Assembly: GCF_002845275.2 (NCBI RefSeq)
Contig: NZ_CP088149.1
Location: 2,910,501-2,974,500, forward strand
Direction of reading: 5' to 3'
Source: Pseudomonas sp. S06B 330
GTDB lineage: Bacteria; Pseudomonadota; Gammaproteobacteria; Pseudomonadales; Pseudomonadaceae
Length of the DNA stretch: 64,000 nucleotides
Shown: piece after piece, positions 36,350 through 44,263 of the stretch
How positions within the stretch are numbered: position 1 is the stretch's first letter
Layout of the letters: each line of letters opens with the position of its first letter
Notes under the pieces: generated by a model
Seen by the model: the letters and a program-made list of their open reading frames with translations, nothing else
Told to the model about the DNA's origin: nothing
The model's database searches: none
Translations under genes and position numbers: made by a program

Positions 36350-37138
36350 TCAAGTACCGGTGAATTGAGGAATGCGACGCTCACGCATCGCCTTGTTGCC
36401 CTCGGCAAAGTCGCGGGTGAGGACCTGCCACTCTTGCTCGCTGGCCTCGCGATCAATGATCGCATCCACTGCGTCGGCAAGGCCAGCACGTAACGTTTGG
36501 CGGCTCGACATGACAGCAAGAGGGGCACTGATGGCGATTTCCTCAGCCAGGGCGCGAGCTGCCTGACGTTCTTCACCCGGCTCGGCAAGAATATCCGCCA
36601 GGCCGATGCGTACCGCGTGTGCGCCATCGATACGCCGGCCGGTGGCGATCAACAGGGAGGCCATTTGCAGGCCGACGACGCGCGGCAGGGTAACAGAAAT
36701 GCCAAAACCCTGGTGCATGCCCAAGCGGTTGAAGTTGGCCGAGAAACGGGCCTTCTCGCTGGTCACCCGATAGTCGCCCACCAGCGCCAGGCCCAGGCCG
36801 CCACCGATGGCGGCGCCTTCTACCACAACGATCAGTGGCTTGGCCGTGCGCAACAGGCCTACGGCGTGTTTGTACAGCTGGCGGGGCAGAACTTTCTCCC
36901 CGCTCTGCGCCAATCCATTGAAGTCAGCGCCCGCACAGAACGTCTTGCCTTCGGCCTGCAGGATGACCACCCGGCATGCCGGTAGCTGATCCAGATACGC
37001 CAGCGCCGCCAGCAGATCAATGATCAGTTCCTGATCAAAGAAGTTCAGGGGTGGGCGGCTGAACTCGAGGGTGGCAATAGGCCCTTGCAGTTCAAGGGTC
37101 AAGCCACGGCCGGGAGTGAAGGGGGCGAGGGTTGTCAT
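36350..37138 (-). CDS. Enoyl-CoA hydratase/isomerase (crotonase family)
   Basis: The protein has 262 residues. The crotonase oxyanion-hole segments are KTFCAGADFNGL and GAAIGGGLGLALVGDYRV. The Glu commonly found after the second segment (FxxPE) is replaced here (NFNRLGMHQGFG), so the reaction may be isomerisation, hydrolysis or C-C cleavage rather than standard hydration. It forms an operon with the downstream TetR gene and diverges from the second dehydrogenase pair. Since MaoC hydratases are already present, a distinct step on the substrate is plausible. Confidence 0.82.
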   Translation of the reverse strand: MTTLAPFTPGRGLTLELQGPIATLEFSRPPLNFFDQELIIDLLAALAYLDQLPACRVVILQAEGKTFCAGADFNGLAQSGEKVLPRQLYKHAVGLLRTAKPLIVVVEGAAIGGGLGLALVGDYRVTSEKARFSANFNRLGMHQGFGISVTLPRVVGLQMASLLIATGRRIDGAHAVRIGLADILAEPGEERQAARALAEEIAISAPLAVMSSRQTLRAGLADAVDAIIDREASEQEWQVLTRDFAEGNKAMRERRIPQFTGT

Positions 37139-37214
37139 TGGAAGTTCCTTATGGAGGGCGGAATCGGCGGGATCGATGGCGCTTGATCCGGTTACGGGAA
37201 TGCTGCTAGCTTAT

Positions 37215-37240
37215 TCACTTGTTGGTCGGCCAACAAGTGA
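37215..37240. promoter_or_regulatory. Near-perfect 26-bp palindrome, likely TetR operator
   Basis: TCACTTGTTGG and CCAACAAGTGA are perfect 11-bp arms around TCGG. The site lies in the 143-bp gap between the divergent crotonase-tetR and dehydrogenase-pair operons, 42 bp before the latter's start. Size and symmetry fit a TetR dimer-pair operator that controls both directions. Confidence 0.8.
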
Positions 37241-37281
37241 CTTTGGTCGCCTGTCCCTAAAAAATCTAATGAGCAGAAACC

Positions 37282-38424
37282 ATGCAGGCACTCGATATCA
37301 GGCCTTGTAGGCTGGACGCCAAGACGCAAACGCTGCGCGCCGAGGTCCGTGCTTTTCTTGCCGAAGAGCTCAAACACTATTCACCGGCTGAACGTGCCAA
37401 AGGGCTTGTCGGCCTGGTGCCGCAGTTCACCCGCAAACTCGGTGAGCGTGGCTGGCTGGGCATGACCTGGCCCAAGCGCTACGGCGGGCAGGAACGTAGT
37501 GCGCTGGAGCGCTATGTGGTGCTCGAAGAGTTGCTCGCGGCAGGCGCGCCAGTGGGCGCGCATTGGGTCGCCGAGCGTCAGAGTGGTCCGCTACTGATCA
37601 AGTTTTCTGCGCAGGTATTGGCCCCGCAGATCGTTCCGGGCATCACCCGTGGCGAAACTCTGCTGGCGATCGGCATGAGCGAGCCTGATGTCGGCTCCGA
37701 CCTGGCAGCCGTGCGCACTCGTGCGGAAAAAACCGAGGGTGGCTGGATCGTCAACGGCAGCAAAGTGTGGACCTCCGGAGCGCACCTGGCGCACTACATG
37801 ATCACGCTGCTGCGCACCGGGCCGAAGGAGGAGGGCAATCGCCGCGCCGGGCTGTCGCAGCTGCTGATTGACCTCAAGGCGCCGGGCGTGACCATACGGC
37901 CGATTTACAACATGCTCGGCGAGCATGATTTCAACGAAGTGTTTTTGGATAACGTCTTTGTTGCCGACGATTACGTCATTGGCCAGGTAGGTAATGGCTG
38001 GCAACAGGTCACCGCAGAACTGGCGTTGGAGCGCAGTGGCCCGGAGCGCTACCTGAGCAGCACCCAGTTGTACCTGGCAATGCTCGACGAGGCCGACCCG
38101 CAAGACAGTCGCCATGCGGTCAGCCTTGGTCGTCTGGCGGCACGTTATGCGGCGCTGCGGCAGATGTCGCTGGGCATCGCCGGAATGCTCGCCCGTGGCG
38201 AGAATCCGGCGATTCCGGCGACGGTGGTCAAGGACCAGGGGGCGCTGCTTGAACAGGCCATTCCGGACGTCGCTCACGATCTGTTCGGCGATCAGCGAGA
38301 GCCCGGTTCCGATCTCGACCAGGTGATGCGATTCCTGACCCAGAGCGCGCCGTCCTTCTCGCTGCGAGGCGGTACGCGTGAAATTCTACGCGGCATTATT
38401 GCTGGGGGGCTGGGACTGCGATGA
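37282..38424 (+). CDS. Acyl-CoA dehydrogenase, alpha-like subunit of second pair
   Basis: The protein has 380 residues. ERGWLGMTWPKRYGG, GMSEPDVGSDLAAVRT and IVNGSKVWTSGAH are the FAD and substrate segments, and the C-terminus reads LRGGTREILRGIIAGGLGL. As in the first pair, the Y/F-E-G-T catalytic Glu position is Gly, and the next gene overlaps by four bases (ATGA). A heteromeric dehydrogenase for a bulky or branched acyl-CoA is inferred. It starts the TetR-controlled operon, although the ribosome-binding site (GAGCAG) is weak. Confidence 0.85.
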   Translation: MQALDIRPCRLDAKTQTLRAEVRAFLAEELKHYSPAERAKGLVGLVPQFTRKLGERGWLGMTWPKRYGGQERSALERYVVLEELLAAGAPVGAHWVAERQSGPLLIKFSAQVLAPQIVPGITRGETLLAIGMSEPDVGSDLAAVRTRAEKTEGGWIVNGSKVWTSGAHLAHYMITLLRTGPKEEGNRRAGLSQLLIDLKAPGVTIRPIYNMLGEHDFNEVFLDNVFVADDYVIGQVGNGWQQVTAELALERSGPERYLSSTQLYLAMLDEADPQDSRHAVSLGRLAARYAALRQMSLGIAGMLARGENPAIPATVVKDQGALLEQAIPDVAHDLFGDQREPGSDLDQVMRFLTQSAPSFSLRGGTREILRGIIAGGLGLR

Positions 38425-39542
38425 ATACTGCAATCAACTATCAGGGCGTGGACGATGGCACGCCTTCTGAACTGCAAACCATGATCGCCGACAGCGTCGA
38501 GCGGCTGTTTGCCCAACAGGTCACCCGTGAAGTGCTCGAGCGCTTTGATGCCGGCCATGGGGCTGATTCGCTCTGGCAATTGGTCGTCGACAACGGCTTG
38601 CCCGGGGCGTTGGTGCCTGAGGCCGCAGGTGGCAGTGGTGCCAGTTGGCTCGATGCCAGTGCGGTTCTGCATGCCATCGGCTATTGGCAGGCACCTTTGC
38701 CGCTGGCCGAAACCATGCTCAGCGCAGCATTGCTGGCCCACGCCGGGATGCAGGTGCCAGAAGGGCCGATTACCCTGATCCAGGCCGGCCGTCGCAATGA
38801 CCTGCAATTTGACCACGACGCTCAGCGCCTCGACGGTCGAGCCATTAACGTGCCGTGGGCACGCAGCTGCCGCTGGGCTGTGGTTGCCGGTGCCGAGCAC
38901 CTGGCGTTGGTCGACCTGCGCCAGGTAGCTGTCACCCTTGCGGCCGGTAGCAACCTTGCTGGCGAAGAGCGCGACACCCTGGTTTTTGCCAACGCGGCCA
39001 TCCACGCCGTCGGTCGGCTGCAACTGACCGATCTGCATGAGCCGGTGTGGCACCTCGGTGCATTGCTACGTGCCTGCATGTTGCTTGGCGCACTGGAAGC
39101 CGCACTCGACAAGGCAGTGCTGTATGCCAATGAGCGCGAGCAGTTTGGCAAGCCGATTGGCAAGCAGCAGGTACTGCAGCAATACCTTGCGCAGATTGCC
39201 GGCGCCACCGGTGCCGCGCGCATGGCGGTGCAGGTCGCCTTGCGCAGCGCGAGCGAGGTGTTTGCTGGCACCTGCGACGGCCCAAGCCCGTTGGCATTCG
39301 ACATCGCGGCGGCCAAGGTGTGTGCCGGCGAAGCCGCGACGCTGGCTGCGTCGGTGGCGCATCAGGTGCATGGCGCGATTGGCTTTACCCATGAACATAC
39401 CCTGCATTTTGCCACGCGACGCCTGTGGTCCTGGCGTGACGAGTTCGGCAGTGATGCGCATTGGGCCAAGGTGCTGGGGCAGGCGGCCATTGCCGCAGGT
39501 TCCGAGGGATTCTGGGCTGGTCTAACTGAACGAAGCTTGTGA
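38421..39542 (+). CDS. Acyl-CoA dehydrogenase, beta-like subunit of second pair
   Basis: The protein has 373 residues, coupled to the alpha-like gene by an ATGA overlap. It carries NEREQFGKPIGKQQVLQQYLA and VHGAIGFTHEHTLHFATRR, typical of the partner subunit of alpha2-beta2 dehydrogenases, and lacks the C-terminal GGTxEI segment. The middle domain is degenerate: no EPGxGSD motif is visible, and LAGEERDTLVF occupies that area. It is therefore not expected to be a complete enzyme alone. Confidence 0.82.
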   Translation: MNTAINYQGVDDGTPSELQTMIADSVERLFAQQVTREVLERFDAGHGADSLWQLVVDNGLPGALVPEAAGGSGASWLDASAVLHAIGYWQAPLPLAETMLSAALLAHAGMQVPEGPITLIQAGRRNDLQFDHDAQRLDGRAINVPWARSCRWAVVAGAEHLALVDLRQVAVTLAAGSNLAGEERDTLVFANAAIHAVGRLQLTDLHEPVWHLGALLRACMLLGALEAALDKAVLYANEREQFGKPIGKQQVLQQYLAQIAGATGAARMAVQVALRSASEVFAGTCDGPSPLAFDIAAAKVCAGEAATLAASVAHQVHGAIGFTHEHTLHFATRRLWSWRDEFGSDAHWAKVLGQAAIAAGSEGFWAGLTERSL

Positions 39543-39625
39543 AGCACTGCCTGGCTTGTTCATTGCCAAGGTGAACAGCCCGAGCGACTACGCCAAGACA
39601 ACAATAAATTTTATCGAGGTCAATC

Positions 39626-40711
39626 ATGAAAGCTGCCGTATTCCACACCCCAGGCTCCCCGCTGGTCATCGAAGAAGTCGGAATCAGCAAACCCGGCCCG
39701 CGTGAAGTGTTGGTGCGCACCGTCGCCGTCGGCGTCTGTCATTCGGACCTGCATGTTGTCGACGGCATGTATCCGCATCCAGCCCCTGTGGTGCTGGGCC
39801 ACGAGGCTGCCGGTATCGTCGAGCAAGTGGGCTCGGACGTGCGTACGGTCAAGCCTGGCGATCACGTGGTTACCTGTCTGTCGGTCTATTGTGGCCATTG
39901 TGCCCATTGCGTCACCGGCCACCTGTCATTGTGCGTGTCAGCAGAAACCCGCCGCGCCAAGGGTGACGAACCACGCCTGACCTACGTGCAAAAGCCGATG
40001 CCGCAATTTGCCAACCTGTCCGCCTATGCCGAACAGATGCTGGTGCATGAGCATGCGCTGGTTGCCATTCGCCGTGACATGCCGCTTGACCGCGCCGCCT
40101 TGCTCGGTTGCGCGGTCACCACCGGGACCGGTGCGGTTTTCAACAGTGCCAACGTGCGCCCCGGGGAGACCGTGGCTGTTCTGGGGTGCGGCGGCATTGG
40201 CCTGGCGGCGATCAACGGTGCGGCACTGGCTGGGGCGGGCCGGATCATCGCCATCGACATGCTCGACTCGAAGCTGGAGCTGGCCCGGCAGTTTGGTGCC
40301 ACCGATGTGATCAACGCCAAAGATGGCGATACCGTACAACAGGTGATAGAACTGAGCAGAGGCGGGGTCGATCACTCGTTCGAATGCATCGGCCTCAAGC
40401 AAACCGCCGAGCAGGCCTTCGGCATGCTCAAGCGCGGTGGTTGCGCCACGATCATCGGCATGATGAAACCGGGCACCAAACTTGAGCTCGACCCGTTCCA
40501 GCTTCTGCAAGCACGGCGCATTCAAGGGTCGATCATGGGCGCTAACCGCTTCCCGGTGGACCTGCCACGCCTGACCGATTTCTACATGCAGGGGCGCCTC
40601 AAACTCGACGAGATGATTTCGCAGCGCATCAAACTTGAAGACATCAATGTTGCCTTCGACGAAATGCGCCGTGGCGAGCTCGCCCGTTCGGTGATTGTCT
40701 TCGATCAGTGA
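39626..40711 (+). CDS. Zinc-dependent alcohol dehydrogenase (class III-like MDR)
   Basis: This is a 361-residue medium-chain dehydrogenase. Catalytic zinc ligands are Cys38 (GVCHSD) and His59-Glu60 (LGHEAAG). The structural zinc loop has the four-Cys pattern CLSVYCGHCAHCVTGHLSLC, and the cofactor site GCGGIGLAAINGA is followed by AIDMLDSK (Asp, NAD preference). It would oxidise an alcohol group on the substrate or an intermediate. It sits in the same operon as the second dehydrogenase pair and racemase 2, after an 83-base gap. Confidence 0.87.
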   Translation: MKAAVFHTPGSPLVIEEVGISKPGPREVLVRTVAVGVCHSDLHVVDGMYPHPAPVVLGHEAAGIVEQVGSDVRTVKPGDHVVTCLSVYCGHCAHCVTGHLSLCVSAETRRAKGDEPRLTYVQKPMPQFANLSAYAEQMLVHEHALVAIRRDMPLDRAALLGCAVTTGTGAVFNSANVRPGETVAVLGCGGIGLAAINGAALAGAGRIIAIDMLDSKLELARQFGATDVINAKDGDTVQQVIELSRGGVDHSFECIGLKQTAEQAFGMLKRGGCATIIGMMKPGTKLELDPFQLLQARRIQGSIMGANRFPVDLPRLTDFYMQGRLKLDEMISQRIKLEDINVAFDEMRRGELARSVIVFDQ

Positions 40712-40727
40712 GTGGCTGATCAGGGTT

Positions 40728-40774
40728 CGAGTAGGGCATGGCATACCCGTGCGGTGTTGGCCTGGCCCTACTCG
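40728..40774. other. Inverted repeat before racemase 2
   Basis: CGAGTAGGGC (40728-40737) and GCCCTACTCG (40765-40774) are perfect 10-bp arms around a 27-base centre that includes ACCCGTGCGGTG. It lies between the alcohol dehydrogenase stop and racemase 2 start. There is no T-run, so it may be an mRNA stabiliser, attenuator or operator. Confidence 0.55.
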
Positions 40775-40809
40775 GCAAACACACCACTGAACGAGGCAAG
40801 AGAATAGGC

Positions 40810-41916
40810 ATGTTAGCTGACATCAAGATTGTAGAAATCTGTGGCATCGGGCCCGGACCGTTCTGCGCCATGCATCTGGCAGATCTGGGCGCCCAGGTCA
40901 TCGCCGTTGAGCGCGGCGAAGCGTCTTCTGCCACAGGCCAGAGTGCGGCGAAAAACGCGATGAATCGGGGCAAACGCTCGGTGATTGCCGACCTGAAAAC
41001 ACCCGAGGGGCGCGCGGCCGTGCTCAAGCTGATCGAAAGCGCAGACGCGTTGATCGAAGGTATGCGTCCTGGGGTGATGGAACGGCTGGGTCTGGGCCCA
41101 GAGGTGCTCCTGGCGCGCAACCCGAAGCTGGTCTACGGGCGTATGACCGGTTGGGGCCAGGATGGCCCGTTGGCCAAGGCGGCAGGCCACGACAACAACT
41201 ACATTTCCCTGTCTGGGGCGCTGTACTACTGCGGTACCGAGGGCCAAGCGCCATCTTCGCCGATAACCATGATCGGCGACATTGGCGGTGGGGCGCTTTA
41301 TCTTGCGGTCGGGCTGCTGGCCGGGATCCTCAATGCGCGCACGACCGGCAAAGGCACTGTGGTCGATGCGGCCATCGTCGACGGCTCGGCGCACATGATG
41401 CAGCTGTTGATGTCGATGGCGTCACGTGGCGCAATTCTAGAGCAGCGCGGCAAGAGTATGCACGATGGCTCGCATTTCTACGCCACGTACCGCTGTGCCG
41501 ATGGCCATTACATTTCCTTGGGGGCGATGGAGCCACAGTTTTATGCGTTGCTGCTGGAAAAGTTGGACCTCAGTGAAGACGCCCGCTTCGTACGGCAATG
41601 GGACACGGATCGCTGGAGCGAACAGCGCGCGGCATTCGAGAGCATCTTTGGCAGCCGTACCCGTGCGCAGTGGTGCGAGCTGTTCGAAGGTACAGACGTG
41701 TGTTTCGCGCCGGTGCTCAGCCCGCGTGAATCTTCCGAGCATCCGCATATGACCGCGCGAGACGTGTACTTCAGGCGCGACGGCATGTTACAGGCTCACC
41801 CTGCACCACGCTTCGACGGTCAAGTGCTGACTCCGAGGGCAACGCCCACCCGCGGCGAACATACAGAACACGTCTTAGCGGCGCTTGATGCCGATAGCGA
41901 AGGTCTTTGGTCATGA
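40810..41916 (+). CDS. Alpha-methylacyl-CoA racemase 2 (family III CoA-transferase fold)
   Basis: The protein has 368 residues from the ATG at 40810. It aligns colinearly with the racemase at 11892, with His127 (AGHDNNY), Asp157 (IGDIGGGAL) and Glu241 (MEPQFY) all kept, so it is a second alpha-methylacyl-CoA racemase and not a CoA-transferase. It is the last gene of the TetR-controlled operon. Two racemases suggest that the substrate carries more than one methyl stereocentre, or that two chain types are used. Confidence 0.87.
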   Translation: MLADIKIVEICGIGPGPFCAMHLADLGAQVIAVERGEASSATGQSAAKNAMNRGKRSVIADLKTPEGRAAVLKLIESADALIEGMRPGVMERLGLGPEVLLARNPKLVYGRMTGWGQDGPLAKAAGHDNNYISLSGALYYCGTEGQAPSSPITMIGDIGGGALYLAVGLLAGILNARTTGKGTVVDAAIVDGSAHMMQLLMSMASRGAILEQRGKSMHDGSHFYATYRCADGHYISLGAMEPQFYALLLEKLDLSEDARFVRQWDTDRWSEQRAAFESIFGSRTRAQWCELFEGTDVCFAPVLSPRESSEHPHMTARDVYFRRDGMLQAHPAPRFDGQVLTPRATPTRGEHTEHVLAALDADSEGLWS

Positions 41917-42127
41917 AGCATCGATAGCGAGTTGTGGCCGTACGCTGGTGCTGTCACGAAGACCCAGTATGGCGCGTTGCTTCAGCTGATACGCAAACAA
42001 CCGATAAGCACCCGTCTACCCCCGGCGGTGTATGTACAACCTCAATGCTGCATTGATAGCGTTACCTCCACTTCCTGTTTACGTCACACCGCTTTTCATT
42101 AAAAAAACAATAGTGGAGAGGTGCGTT

Positions 42128-43564
42128 ATGAGTAGTTTGAAGTTGAGCCGCAGCCTGGGGTTCTGGGCCGCCTACTCCACATCGGTGGGCTTGGTCGTTT
42201 CGGGTACGGCCATGGTGGCGCTGGGTAATGGCTACGGTGTTTCCGGGCCTGCCTTCAGCATCGTAGCGCTGGTGGCTCTGGTGGTGATTCTGTGCATTGC
42301 CATGTCCTATTCCGAACTGGCTGCGATGCTGCCGGGAGCCGGCATGGTGGGCGAGTACACACTGCCTGCACTGGGCAAACTACCAGCCCTGTTTGCGGTA
42401 CTGGCTGGCTACATCGTCCTGGTCGGCACCGACGGCGGCACCAACATGATCATCGGTGGCCAGTCACTGGAGCGATTGACCGGGTGGCCGTGGTATCTGT
42501 TTTCCCTGGGGATCCTGGCAGTACTGGTGGCAATCAATCTGAAAGGTGTGGACCTGTTCGGTCGCGTACAAACGACGCTGGCCATCGCCATGATGCTGAT
42601 GCTTGGCCTCGTAGGAGCCTGGGGCTTGTCCGGCTTCGAAACGGCCCCGCAGCTGGTCGAACAACCCGCTTTCTCAGTAGCCTCCTGGCAAGATCAACTC
42701 GGCCATTTGAGCCTGGCGATCTGGCTTTTCATCGGAATGGAGTTCGTAGCGCCCTTGGCCGAGGAAGTCAAAAATCCGGGTCGAACCATCCCCCTGGCAA
42801 TGATTTTCGGCTGTGCAAGCATCTGGTTGGTCGATCTGTTGTTTGGCTTGAGCATCACCCGCTACTTGTCGCTGGAAGAACTGGCGGCCTCGACAATCCC
42901 CCATGTTGATGGGGCTGCGGCCATGCTCGGACAACCTGGGTTGATCCTCATGGGCAGTATCTCGATTCTGGCGGCGGTCACTACCTGTGACACCTACCTG
43001 ATCGCCGTGCCGCGCATGCTCTACGGTCTGTCACGGGAAGGCATGCTGCCGAAGATCTTTTCCTGGCTGCACCCCACGGCAAGAACCCCCTGGTTCAGTA
43101 TCTTCTTTGTTGTGGCGCTGATCCTTATCGTGTTGGTCTACGCCATGGCCAATCATGCTGACATCGCGCTGATCACCATGATGATCAGCGTGGCCTGTAC
43201 TACGTGGCTGATGTCGTACCTGATCGCTCAGGTCAATGTGCTGGTACTGCGCGTGAAGTACCCCAATGCCCACCGTCCTTTCCGTACGCCGCTTTACCCG
43301 CTACCCCAATTGATTGGGATCGGGGCATGCCTGTACATGATTGGCTCACTGGTTGCCGATGCCCAGGTACTGGGTATTGCCGTGGTGTGCTCGGCGTTGA
43401 TCCTGGCGTTTGGCGTTATCTACCTGAAGAAGACCGGGCAGGCCTTGTTCCAGCCGGTGCCCCTTGATGAGGTGCTGCGCCGGATTGTGCATCGTTCCGA
43501 GTCTATCGATGAGCCTGGTGACGGGGCCGAGAGCGCCTTACTTGCCCAGTTGAAACGCCAGTAA
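42128..43564 (+). CDS. APC-superfamily amino acid/amine permease
   Basis: The protein has 478 residues from the ATG with GGAGAGG upstream; the longer frame to 42032 lacks support. Approximately 12 hydrophobic segments are visible, with the APC first-helix motif (GLVVSGTAMVALGNGYG) and the consensus FIGMEFVAPLAEEVKNPGRTIPLA in helix 6. It transports an amino acid, ethanolamine or another small amine by proton symport. It leads a module with an unknown cytosolic protein, alcohol dehydrogenase, aldehyde dehydrogenase and LuxR regulator, which suggests import and oxidation of an amino-alcohol or amine. Confidence 0.85.
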   Translation: MSSLKLSRSLGFWAAYSTSVGLVVSGTAMVALGNGYGVSGPAFSIVALVALVVILCIAMSYSELAAMLPGAGMVGEYTLPALGKLPALFAVLAGYIVLVGTDGGTNMIIGGQSLERLTGWPWYLFSLGILAVLVAINLKGVDLFGRVQTTLAIAMMLMLGLVGAWGLSGFETAPQLVEQPAFSVASWQDQLGHLSLAIWLFIGMEFVAPLAEEVKNPGRTIPLAMIFGCASIWLVDLLFGLSITRYLSLEELAASTIPHVDGAAAMLGQPGLILMGSISILAAVTTCDTYLIAVPRMLYGLSREGMLPKIFSWLHPTARTPWFSIFFVVALILIVLVYAMANHADIALITMMISVACTTWLMSYLIAQVNVLVLRVKYPNAHRPFRTPLYPLPQLIGIGACLYMIGSLVADAQVLGIAVVCSALILAFGVIYLKKTGQALFQPVPLDEVLRRIVHRSESIDEPGDGAESALLAQLKRQ

Positions 43565-43583
43565 CCAGACATCGGAGTAGGGC

Positions 43584-44171
43584 ATGGATCTTTATTCGAT
43601 CATCGACCGTCGCGCGCAACAGATGCTTCGGGATACGGTTTCACGCTTTGACCAGTACATGGGTTATGACGGTGCTGAGGGTGTACGCGCCGTGTCGGCC
43701 CTTGACCATTGTCTGGCGGCAAATGATCTGGTTCTTGAACATCGCTTGTCCAGCAAGGTGATTGGACGCATTTACACCTGTCGCTGGCGTTGGAAAGTTG
43801 CGGTGGACTTAGGCGCCGCCTCTATGGTGATTCGTCTGCGCTACCGCGGTTGGAAGCCTTCAAGCCGAACAGCGAGTTTCGTCGGCAATCCGGGCAGTAG
43901 AGGCTTGCGTGATCAACTGAGTGCCAGTGCGGTTGTGCTTCCCCTGTGTGTGGCCATGGAACTGGGGGGCTTGTGTATCCGTTACCACGCGGTGGACAAA
44001 ACCTGTGAGGTGGAGTTGAGCCCGAACTATGGGGACTTTGTCTGGATGCTCATACCACCGGTGAAATACGGCCGCCAACCGACACCCGCTGAGGTGGACA
44101 GCACGGTGCTGCTCATCCAACACATCTCTTTGATTGTTCAAGCCACTAGTTCCCTAGCATTAGCAAGCTGA
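43584..44171 (+). CDS. Conserved hypothetical protein of permease module
   Basis: This 195-residue protein lacks a signal peptide and TM segments. It starts MDLYSIIDRRAQQMLRDTVSRF and later has RIYTCRWRWKVAVDL and CEVELSPNYGDFVWML. From memory, and unverified, it resembles proteins annotated DUF3156, which sit beside APC permeases in Pseudomonas. The 19-base spacing to the permease gene points to co-expression. No catalytic motif is visible. Confidence 0.65.
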   Translation: MDLYSIIDRRAQQMLRDTVSRFDQYMGYDGAEGVRAVSALDHCLAANDLVLEHRLSSKVIGRIYTCRWRWKVAVDLGAASMVIRLRYRGWKPSSRTASFVGNPGSRGLRDQLSASAVVLPLCVAMELGGLCIRYHAVDKTCEVELSPNYGDFVWMLIPPVKYGRQPTPAEVDSTVLLIQHISLIVQATSSLALAS

Positions 44172-44190
44172 GCGTATTCATCAATCAGCC

Positions 44191-44218
44191 ACCCGTGCAC
44201 AGGCTTCCACCCGTGCGC
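44191..44218. promoter_or_regulatory. Direct repeat CCACCCGTGC x2
   Basis: CCACCCGTGC occurs at 44191-44200 and 44209-44218, an 18-bp period (close to two helical turns), 46 bp before the alcohol dehydrogenase start. A related CACCCGT lies at 42009-42015 upstream of the permease. It may be the site of the module's LuxR regulator. Confidence 0.45.
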
Positions 44219-44263
44219 GAGGGGCAGTGTTGCCAAAAAACGTTACTTCATGAGGACGTAGTT

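Noticed and set aside
39552..39566. TGGC-N7-TTGC (GG-N10-GC) resembling a sigma-54 promoter before the alcohol dehydrogenase
   Set aside because: It is a single match inside an operon, with no sigma-54 activator gene in the window; likely chance.
9033..41916. Steroid-ring degradation locus
   Set aside because: No 3-ketosteroid dehydrogenase, hydroxylase, extradiol dioxygenase or hydrolase for ring cleavage was found; only side-chain-type beta-oxidation genes are present.
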